Position numbers and translations under genes: made by a program. Below the pieces are notes generated by a model. It was not told the DNA's origin. It ran no database searches and saw nothing but the letters and a program-made list of their open reading frames with translations. From Chitinophagia bacterium (GTDB lineage Bacteria; Bacteroidota; Bacteroidia; Chitinophagales; Chitinophagaceae), in the NCBI GenBank assembly GCA_010027295.1, contig RGVM01000220.1:1-5366 (forward strand): a DNA stretch of 5,366 nt, read 5' to 3'. This document shows positions 1 through 5,366 of this stretch, piece by piece; within the stretch, counting starts at the first letter, position 1, and each line of letters starts with the position of its first letter.

Positions 1-1568
1 ATGTCGACCCCCCCGAAGGCCAATACGGCCTCGGCGACGGCATCGTCGATGCTGGCGGCGTCGGTGACGTCGAGCCGTGCCGCGGCCACTGCATCGCGGC
101 CGAACGACTTCTCGAACTCGGCCTTCACCTCGGCGACGCGTTCCGGGTTCAGGTCGTTGACGAGCACGCAGGCGCCCTCCTCGGCGAAACGTCGGGCGAT
201 GGCCTTGCCGATGCCGCCGCCGCTGCCCGTCACGAGGGCTATGCGCCCCGCGAGCGACCTGGGCTTCGGCATGCGCTGCAGCTTCGCCTCCTCCAGGAGC
301 CAGTATTCGATGTCGAAGGCCTCCTGCCGGGGCAGAGAGGTGTAGGCGGAGACGGCCTCGGCGCCCTTCATCACGTTGATGGCGTTGATGTAGAACTCGG
401 CGGCGACGCGCGCCGTCTGCCTGTCCTTGGCGAAGGTGAACATGCCCACGCCGGGCCACAGGATCACGACGGGATTGGGATCGCGCATGGCCGGGCTGTC
501 GGCATGCCGACAGGTCCCGTAATAGTTGGCGTAGCCCTTCCGATAGGCTTCAAAGAGGGGTTCCACGCGTGCCCGTAGGGCCTGGGCGTCGGATAGGTCG
601 GCATCGGGCGAGACATCCAGCACCAGTGGGGCGATCTTCGTCCGAAGGAAATGGTCCGGGCAGCTGGTGCCCATCGGGGCCAGTCGCGCCAGGTCGTGTG
701 AGCCGATGAACGCCATCACGCGCGGGTCGTCCGTGAAATGGCCCACCATGCGTTGCTGCGAGGAGCAGAGGCCGCGCAGCACAGGAGCCATGGCGACGGC
801 CTTTCTGCGGCGTTCCTCCTGCGGGAGGTCCTCGATGCGACGGCCGCCGAATACGTGGGACTGACGGGCGTAGTGTTCCTCCAGGTATTCGGAGCAGCGC
901 TCGATGACCTCGAGGGTGTTGAGGTAGGAGTCATGGGCCGTGTCACCCCAGGTGAAGAGTCCGTGCGAGCCGAGCATGATGCCGCGGATGCCCGGGTTCT
1001 CGTCGAGGCAGCGGCGCAGCTGCAGGCCCAGGTCGAAGCCCGGGCGCTGCCAGTCGACCCATCCGACGGTGCCGCCGAACAGCTCCTGCGTGATGCGACT
1101 TCCGTCGCGGGCCGCCGCTATCGCGATGGCCGCGTCCGGATGCAGGTGGTCGATGTGGCGAAAGGGGAGGAAGGCATGCAGCGGGGTGTCGATGGAGGGC
1201 GCCCGTGAGTCGAGGTCGTAGAGGCAGTGGTTGAAGAGCGCCACCATGGCGTCCTCATGCGCGCGGCCGCGGTAGACGCCCTCGAGGTTCCGGAGCCGGT
1301 CGACGTGGAGGGCGGCGAGACCGTTGCGCTTCATGGTTCCGAGGTCGCCCCCGCTGCCCTTGACCCACATGACCTCGGTCATGCGACCGGTCAGCGGGTC
1401 GGGGGCCATCGCCTTGCAGGAGGTGTTGCCTCCGCCGTAGTTGGTGAGGCGCAGGTCGGCCCCGAGGAGGTTGGAGCGATACACGAGGAGGGCCACCTCG
1501 TCGCCCTCCATGCCGGCCGCGACGGTATCGTCCCACAGATAGCTCACATGCTTGAACGACTTCTTCAT
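1..1568 (-). CDS. Bifunctional class II aldolase / short-chain dehydrogenase (rhamnulose-1-phosphate aldolase-alcohol dehydrogenase type), 3' end cut by window
   Basis: The visible part is 522 codons, starting with MKKSFKHVSY. Residues about 20-235 form a class II aldolase/adducin domain. It has a glycine-rich phosphate-site loop TNYGGGNTS (42-50), KGSGGDLGTM (70-79), the HLH zinc pair (His141, His143) and a third probable zinc ligand His202 in GSHGLFTWG. After a linker, residue 440 onward is a Rossmann short-chain dehydrogenase with TGSGGGIG (447-454), Asp472 at the end of the second strand (suggesting NAD over NADP) and LDVTD (499-503). The NNAG and Tyr-x-x-x-Lys motifs would lie beyond position 1. 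The family is about 700 residues long, so roughly a quarter is missing. Known members split rhamnulose-1-phosphate into dihydroxyacetone phosphate and lactaldehyde and oxidise the lactaldehyde in the cytoplasm; B. subtilis RhaEW is an example. Exact substrate is inferred: related deoxysugar phosphates are possible. The ATG at 1568 is preferred because it opens the conserved N-terminus directly after an AT-rich promoter-like gap. Confidence 0.93.
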   Translation of the reverse strand, partial: MKKSFKHVSYLWDDTVAAGMEGDEVALLVYRSNLLGADLRLTNYGGGNTSCKAMAPDPLTGRMTEVMWVKGSGGDLGTMKRNGLAALHVDRLRNLEGVYRGRAHEDAMVALFNHCLYDLDSRAPSIDTPLHAFLPFRHIDHLHPDAAIAIAAARDGSRITQELFGGTVGWVDWQRPGFDLGLQLRRCLDENPGIRGIMLGSHGLFTWGDTAHDSYLNTLEVIERCSEYLEEHYARQSHVFGGRRIEDLPQEERRRKAVAMAPVLRGLCSSQQRMVGHFTDDPRVMAFIGSHDLARLAPMGTSCPDHFLRTKIAPLVLDVSPDADLSDAQALRARVEPLFEAYRKGYANYYGTCRHADSPAMRDPNPVVILWPGVGMFTFAKDRQTARVAAEFYINAINVMKGAEAVSAYTSLPRQEAFDIEYWLLEEAKLQRMPKPRSLAGRIALVTGSGGGIGKAIARRFAEEGACVLVNDLNPERVAEVKAEFEKSFGRDAVAAARLDVTDAASIDDAVAEAVLAFGGVD

Positions 1569-1599
1569 TTGCTGGATTTCCGCGTTAAAGCTAACTTAC
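1568..1599 (+). promoter_or_regulatory. Candidate promoter for the nitrilase-like gene, overlapping the divergent one
   Basis: TTTG at 1568-1571 is followed 20 bases later by TAACTTAC at 1592-1599, which keeps the TA and TT of the Bacteroidota -7 consensus TAnnTTTG but not its last two bases. Start of transcription would be near 1605, about 28 bases before the ATG at 1634. The -33 element touches the first base of the divergent gene's start codon, and the -7 box overlaps the opposing -7 box by two bases (1592-1593). This is weaker than the boxes at 4397-4420. Confidence 0.35.
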
Positions 1600-1616
1600 T
1601 CATCTCTAAAGACGAA
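1586..1616 (-). promoter_or_regulatory. Candidate Bacteroidota-type promoter for the aldolase/dehydrogenase gene
   Basis: Read on the minus strand, TAGCTTTA (1593 to 1586) fits the -7 consensus TAnnTTTG at all but the last base. Exactly 19 bases upstream sits TTCG (1616 to 1613), one mismatch from the -33 element TTTG. Transcription would start near 1580, leaving a leader of about a dozen bases before the ATG at 1568. The assignment is by consensus and spacing only, so a chance match is possible in an AT-rich gap. Confidence 0.45.
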
Positions 1617-1633
1617 AAGAAAAGGGGGGCAAG

Positions 1634-2779
1634 ATGGCGTTGCGCAGAGGGTTCAGGGTTTTCTCGGTCTGTCTGGCAGCGGTCCTGGCCGCCTATTTCT
1701 TGTGGGCGCGCCACGACCGTGTCCGTCCGCCGCTGGATGTCAGGCTACAGCTCGAATCTCATGTCGAGGTCGACACCTTCCGGAGTAGAGGAAACATCAT
1801 CGGCGTGAGTCCCTGGATGGTGCCTACTGACTATGCCTCTCGCCAGCACCTGATGAACAAACTCGACGGATACCTGCAGGTGGCCAAGACGCTGGGATGG
1901 ATGCATGAGGGTACGGTCGTGGTGTTCCCAGAGCACATCGGAACATGGTTGATTGTGGAGGGGGAGAAGGCAGGCATATTCCGTACAACAACAATTGACG
2001 ACGCCCTCGCCCTCTTCGTGGGTTCGAACTATTTCTACTATCTCCGGGAGTGGTTCACCGCGCCCGACGGTACGGTCAGCCGGACGAGGCACAGCATATT
2101 CTCCATCAAGAGCGCCTCAATGGCACGCAGCTACCAGGAGGTCTTCGGCTCCCTCGCGAGAAAGTACGGGGTGACCATCGTGGCCGGCTCCATCCTGCTG
2201 TCCAACCCTTCCGTGCGGGATAGCGTTCTGCAGACAGACATGGGTCCGCTCTCCAACGTCGGCGCCGTCTTCCATTCAGACGGACACATCGACCCGCGAC
2301 TGTACGGAGAGGAGCACCCCGGTACCCTGGAGGGTGAGTTCGTAAGGGGTGTCTCACACAACGCACATCCCGTCTTCGACCTGCCCGCGGGTCCGACCAC
2401 GGTACTGATTTCTGAGGACGCCTGGCGACAGGAGGGCTATGCCGGTGTCTCCGGCAGGGATGCCATCGTGATTGTTCCTGAATTCTTCTCTGCCGACAGT
2501 GCGCTGTCGAAGCCCTGGTCCCGTACCGGGCTGTCAAACCGGGAAAAGGCACAGGAGGCCTTGTCCCGGTCTGCGCCCACCCTTTCGGAAGCCATTCTGA
2601 GGTACGGCATGACAGCCAAAGTGAGCGCCTCGCCAAGCCTGCTTGGCATGCTGGTGCCCCTGCGCGGGCGGCTTTGGGACCTGGGCAGCGACGGAGGCAT
2701 CATTGCAGCCGGCAAGGCGGGACTGCATGTCGGCGAGAACCTGAAGGGCGCCACCATGATGAACCTCAACCTACGCTGA
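1634..2779 (+). CDS. Membrane-anchored or exported nitrilase-superfamily-like protein lacking the catalytic Cys (probable pseudoenzyme)
   Basis: This is a complete 381-residue ORF ending in TGA. The N-terminus has arginines at 4, 5 and 8, then a hydrophobic stretch at about 9-24, fitting an uncleaved signal anchor or signal peptide. No proper lipobox precedes Cys13. The rest resembles the carbon-nitrogen hydrolase (nitrilase) fold: VVVFPE with the catalytic-type Glu100, KYGVTIVAGS (177-186), SNVGAVFHSDG (207-217) and VLISEDAW (257-264). Canonical members carry Cys in the last motif (ICxD-like); here it is Ser260. The usual YRKxH-like Lys position appears to be Glu226 in LYGEEHP. There is no cysteine anywhere after residue 13. 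Catalysis by the normal Glu-Lys-Cys route is therefore not possible as written, and a binding role or altered chemistry is inferred. The ATG at 1634 follows a purine-rich run (1614-1629). GC in six hand-counted lines is about 58%, lower than in the upstream gene. It converges on porX. Confidence 0.8.
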   Translation: MALRRGFRVFSVCLAAVLAAYFLWARHDRVRPPLDVRLQLESHVEVDTFRSRGNIIGVSPWMVPTDYASRQHLMNKLDGYLQVAKTLGWMHEGTVVVFPEHIGTWLIVEGEKAGIFRTTTIDDALALFVGSNYFYYLREWFTAPDGTVSRTRHSIFSIKSASMARSYQEVFGSLARKYGVTIVAGSILLSNPSVRDSVLQTDMGPLSNVGAVFHSDGHIDPRLYGEEHPGTLEGEFVRGVSHNAHPVFDLPAGPTTVLISEDAWRQEGYAGVSGRDAIVIVPEFFSADSALSKPWSRTGLSNREKAQEALSRSAPTLSEAILRYGMTAKVSASPSLLGMLVPLRGRLWDLGSDGGIIAAGKAGLHVGENLKGATMMNLNLR

Positions 2780-2789
2780 CGTACGGCTT

Positions 2790-4349
2790 TTACCTGCTGG
2801 TCATGCGCACCACCGGCACAATCATCTCCGCCATGGAGACGCCGCCATGCTGGAAAGTGTTGCGGTACAGGTTCACGAACTGGTTATAGTTGTTCGGATA
2901 GCACAGGAAGGCGTCAGGCTTGGCGAAGATGAAGGAAGCGTTCACAGATGTAGATGGCAGACCCGCCTTGAGGGGGTCTCGGAAGGCGAGCACGTCGGAG
3001 GCGGCGTAGTCGAGGTTCCTGCCCTGCTTGTAGCGGAGGTTGGTGGAGGAGTGGCGGTCCCCCACGACCTTGCAAGCGTTCCTGACCCGCACACTTCCGT
3101 GATCCGTGCAGAGTATCAGCGTCATGCGCTTCTCGGCGATGCGTCGCAGCGCCTGGTGCAGGGGAGAGTGGAGGAACCAGCTCAGTGTGAGGCTGCGGTA
3201 GCCGGCCTCGTCAGCGGCGAGCTCCTTGAGGAGTTCCATCTCGGTACGTGCGTGGCTCAGCTGGTCCACGAAGTTGTAGACGACGACGGATAGGTCGAAG
3301 TTCAGCAGGTTGTGGGCCTGGTCCGCCAGCCGCTGTGCGTCCTGGTGCGTGACGACCTTCTGATAGGAGCAACGGAGGCCGTCACGGCGCAGGCGGAGCA
3401 GCTGCGCCTTGAGGAAATCCTCCTCATGGGCGTTCTTCCCGCCCTCCTCGTCCTCGTTGCGCCATAGCTCGGGATGCAGGCGCTGCATCTCCGAGGGCAG
3501 CAAACCCGAGAAGAGGGCATTGCGGCTGTAATGGGTGGCGGTGGGCAGGATGCTCAGGAAGGCGGACTCCTCCTGTATCCGGAAGGAGTCGGCGAGCACG
3601 GGCTCTATGGCCTTCCACTGGTCGTATCGGAGATTGTCGATGACGATCCAGACCAGGGGCTGTCCCTGCCCCACATGAGGGAGCACCTTCCGCTGAAAGA
3701 GGTTATGGCTCATGAGTGGGGCTTCGGCCTGGCGCTTCTGGTCTGTCCAGGAGGCGTATTGTCGAGACACGAAACGGAAAAACTCCGCATCCGCCTCCTG
3801 CATCTGGGAGCGGTGTATCTCGCGCATCTCGGGCAGGTCGCTGCGTTCCATCTCCAGTTCCCAGTCGATGAGCTTTCGGTGGATCTCTGCCCATCTGTCG
3901 GGGTCGGACTGTCCGTCCCAGTCGCCGTACATCCCGGCCAGCTGGCGCTGGTAATCCGAGGCCGTCTTTTCGGCCACGAGCCGTCGGTTGTCGATGATCT
4001 TCTTGAGACAGGAGAGTACCTGGTGCGGGTTGACGGGCTTGATAAGGTAGTCGCTGATCTGCGAGCCGATGGCCTCGTCCATGAGGTCCTCCGTCTCGTT
4101 GCGTGTGACCATGACGACGGGCACCTGTCGGGATCGCTGCCGGATGCGGGTGAGCGTCTCGAGGCCTGATAGCCCGGGCATCGTCTCGTCGAGGAGTACC
4201 ACATCGACGGGATGCGTGATGAGATACTCCAACGCATCGTGCCCATTGGAGAGGGCATGCACCCGATAGCCTTTCGACTCGAGGAATCGACGGTGGGACT
4301 CCAGGCTCTCGGCCTCGTCGTCGACCCATAGTATGCTGGCGAGGGGCAT
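2790..4349 (-). CDS. porX: PorX: response regulator with PglZ phosphodiesterase domain, T9SS regulator
   Basis: A 519-residue protein, the usual PorX length. Residues 1-120 are a CheY-like receiver: acidic pair Asp10/Asp11 in WVDDE, phospho-acceptor Asp54 in LLDETMPGLSG, Thr82 and Lys104 in YLIKP. A helical linker (about 121-215) follows. The C-terminal alkaline-phosphatase-superfamily PglZ domain has Asp238 (VIDNLR), the Thr nucleophile in LPTATHYSRN (Thr272 most likely), Asp362 and His366 (VDQLSH), Asp416-His417 (CTDHGS), His433 and a late His501 (QHGGVS). All expected metal ligands seem present, so both modules look functional. In Bacteroidota, PorX acts with the kinase PorY and the sigma factor SigP to control T9SS genes, and its PglZ domain hydrolyses phosphodiesters, reportedly oligoadenylates. 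The frame stays open upstream to an ATG at 4415, but that lies inside the probable -7 box, and family homology starts at MPLASILWVDDE, so 4349 is chosen. The stop is TAA at 2792-2790. porY is not in the window. Confidence 0.95.
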   Translation of the reverse strand: MPLASILWVDDEAESLESHRRFLESKGYRVHALSNGHDALEYLITHPVDVVLLDETMPGLSGLETLTRIRQRSRQVPVVMVTRNETEDLMDEAIGSQISDYLIKPVNPHQVLSCLKKIIDNRRLVAEKTASDYQRQLAGMYGDWDGQSDPDRWAEIHRKLIDWELEMERSDLPEMREIHRSQMQEADAEFFRFVSRQYASWTDQKRQAEAPLMSHNLFQRKVLPHVGQGQPLVWIVIDNLRYDQWKAIEPVLADSFRIQEESAFLSILPTATHYSRNALFSGLLPSEMQRLHPELWRNEDEEGGKNAHEEDFLKAQLLRLRRDGLRCSYQKVVTHQDAQRLADQAHNLLNFDLSVVVYNFVDQLSHARTEMELLKELAADEAGYRSLTLSWFLHSPLHQALRRIAEKRMTLILCTDHGSVRVRNACKVVGDRHSSTNLRYKQGRNLDYAASDVLAFRDPLKAGLPSTSVNASFIFAKPDAFLCYPNNYNQFVNLYRNTFQHGGVSMAEMIVPVVRMTSR

Positions 4350-4396
4350 CGGTTCCGTGTTTTGGGGGATGGGACACCGCAGCCGTCGGGCATGTC

Positions 4397-4404
4397 TATC
4401 TTTG
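4397..4404 (+). promoter_or_regulatory. Perfect Bacteroidota -7 box for the HD phosphohydrolase gene
   Basis: TATCTTTG is an exact match to the TAnnTTTG consensus of the Bacteroidota primary sigma factor. Transcription would start near 4410, about 17 bases before the ATG at 4427. No good -33 TTTG lies at the expected spacing; the nearest TTTG (4361-4364) is 32 bases upstream, which is too far. Only 8 bases separate this box from the opposing porX box. Confidence 0.65.
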
Positions 4405-4412
4405 CGGTCCTT

Positions 4413-4420
4413 CAAAAGTA
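4413..4420 (-). promoter_or_regulatory. Perfect Bacteroidota -7 box for porX
   Basis: On the minus strand 4420 to 4413 reads TACTTTTG, matching TAnnTTTG at every fixed base. Transcription would begin near 4407, giving porX a leader of roughly 57 bases. No TTTG-like -33 element was found 19-21 bases upstream, where the divergent gene is already coding, so the promoter may be weak or activator-dependent. The box also rules out the longer in-frame ATG at 4415 as the start of porX. Confidence 0.6.
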
Positions 4421-4426
4421 CGACGC

Positions 4427-5366
4427 ATGCCCTTCCGGAAGATCGTCAACGACCCCGTCCACGGTTTCATCACCATCGACGACCCGCAGGTGTACGACAT
4501 CGTTTCCCACCCCTGGTACCAGCGGCTGCGGCGCATATCCCAGATGGGCCTCTCCCACCTTGTCTACCCTGGTGCGGTGCACACGCGCCTCCACCATTCG
4601 CTCGGTGCCTTCCACCTCATGACGCTGGCCCTGCAGGAACTTCGAGCCAAGGGCGTCGACATCTCCCCCGAAGAAGAGCGCGGGGCCCGCATCGCCATTC
4701 TGCTGCACGACATAGGCCATGGCCCTTTCTCGCATGCGTTGGAGAGCCAGGTCGTCGAGGAGATGCACCACGAGGCGCTCTCCCTTCGCATCATGGAGGC
4801 CCTCGACGCCGCCTCGGGCGGGAGGCTGTCGACGGCCATCGCCATCTTCCGGGGTACGCATCCGAAGCGTTTCCTCCACCAGCTCGTCAGTGGTCAGCTG
4901 GACGTAGACAGGATGGATTACCTGGCGCGCGACAGTTTCTTCACGGGCGTCATCGAGGGTACCGTCGGGTACGACCGCATCATCAAGATGCTGGCGGTAC
5001 ACGAGGGATCGCTAGTGGTGGAGGAGAAGGCCGTGCATTCCATCGAGAAGTTCCTCGTTTCGCGCAGGCTCATGTACTGGCAGGTCTACCTGCACAAGAC
5101 CGTGATCGCAGCGGAAGTCATGCTGGGGCGCATCCTCGAGAGGGCCCGCTGGCTGTACCAGGCCGGCGACACCTCGGTCGACGGGGGCGACACGCTGGGA
5201 TTCTTCCTGTTCCGGAGGGCGGAGTGGCCTGCCGCAAACCCCATCGACGCCTTCTGCGAGCTCGACGACACTGACGTGATAGCAGCCGCCAAGCGCTGGG
5301 CCGGGCATCCCGACAGAGTCCTGTCGCTGCTTTGCCGGTCGCTGCTGGACCGAAGGCTCTACAAAC
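4427..5366 (+). CDS. HD-domain phosphohydrolase, SAMHD1/dGTPase-like, 3' end cut by window
   Basis: The ORF is open for 313 codons to the window edge, starting MPFRKIVNDPVHGFI, the typical opening of this family. HD-superfamily metal and catalytic motifs are intact: His57 in RLHHSLG, His94-Asp95 in LLHDIGHGPFSH (with His98 and His103 beside them), and Asp161 in LDVDRMDYLARDS, the position that matches the last metal-binding Asp of SAMHD1. Characterised relatives hydrolyse dNTPs to deoxynucleosides and triphosphate in the cytoplasm; whether this one does is inferred, since many bacterial members are untested. Family members are about 400 residues, so perhaps 90 are missing. The gene is divergent from porX across 77 bases. 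From memory, Bacteroidota often place this gene next to porX and ahead of lipid A genes (lpxD, lpxC-fabZ, lpxA), which would lie just beyond the right edge. ATG 4427 is favoured by family homology and by the leader length from the -7 box. Confidence 0.92.
   Translation, partial: MPFRKIVNDPVHGFITIDDPQVYDIVSHPWYQRLRRISQMGLSHLVYPGAVHTRLHHSLGAFHLMTLALQELRAKGVDISPEEERGARIAILLHDIGHGPFSHALESQVVEEMHHEALSLRIMEALDAASGGRLSTAIAIFRGTHPKRFLHQLVSGQLDVDRMDYLARDSFFTGVIEGTVGYDRIIKMLAVHEGSLVVEEKAVHSIEKFLVSRRLMYWQVYLHKTVIAAEVMLGRILERARWLYQAGDTSVDGGDTLGFFLFRRAEWPAANPIDAFCELDDTDVIAAAKRWAGHPDRVLSLLCRSLLDRRLYK

Noticed and set aside
1227..1808. 193-codon plus-strand frame spanning the aldolase start, the gap and the start of the nitrilase-like gene
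   Set aside because: It crosses two divergent starts and the promoter-like gap, and its product shows no domain. The conserved aldolase N-terminus lies on the opposite strand.
2772..2789. Possible bidirectional terminator between the convergent genes
   Set aside because: The stem is only 4 bp with a 4-base loop and a short T run. It is not distinguishable from chance.
3474..4169. 231-codon open frame on the plus strand inside porX
   Set aside because: It is antisense to conserved PorX motifs, has a composition driven by the GC-rich third positions of porX, and no recognisable domain. The receiver and PglZ motifs on the other strand explain this DNA.
4357..4377. GTGT/ACAC inverted repeat in the porX leader
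   Set aside because: Only four base pairs with a 13-base loop and no support from flanking bases, so it is not called as an operator or structured leader.
4350..4415. 22-residue N-terminal extension of porX from the ATG at 4415
   Set aside because: That ATG lies within the probable -7 box, so it would not be in the transcript. The extension has no family similarity, whereas the start at 4349 gives the usual PorX N-terminus.
4333..5274. 313-codon plus-strand frame overlapping the HD gene
   Set aside because: The product is rich in Pro, Arg and His, typical of an out-of-frame GC-rich read. The frame starting at 4427 carries all HD motifs.

Overview
The window comes from a GC-rich member of the Bacteroidota, probably Bacteroidales-like. 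Two things support this. A gene for PorX (a response-regulator receiver fused to a PglZ/alkaline-phosphatase domain) is present, and this architecture belongs to the type IX secretion system (T9SS) control circuit of that phylum. Two intergenic -7 boxes also fit the phylum's TAnnTTTG consensus exactly. Genus cannot be read from the sequence.

Layout. Positions 1-1568 (- strand) hold the first 522 codons of a bifunctional class II aldolase / short-chain dehydrogenase of the rhamnulose-1-phosphate aldolase-ADH type, cut by the window edge inside the dehydrogenase. A 65-bp AT-richer gap (1569-1633) carries candidate overlapping divergent promoters. Positions 1634-2779 (+) encode a membrane-anchored or exported nitrilase-fold protein that has lost the catalytic Cys and apparently the catalytic Lys. 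It converges, with a 10-bp gap, on porX at 2790-4349 (-). A 77-bp gap (4350-4426) has two perfect divergent -7 boxes. Positions 4427-5366 (+) begin an HD-domain phosphohydrolase of the SAMHD1/dGTPase-like type, cut by the right edge.

The four genes form four separate transcription starts: two divergent pairs sharing one convergent junction. No single pathway links them. The aldolase-dehydrogenase belongs to deoxysugar (L-rhamnose-like) catabolism, porX to T9SS gene control, and the HD protein to nucleotide or housekeeping metabolism. The nitrilase-like gene is a one-gene transcription unit between them and is the least ordinary item here. No RNA genes, mobile elements, CRISPR arrays or sizeable repeats were seen. 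Apart from the two short gaps and the 10-bp junction, the window is all coding.
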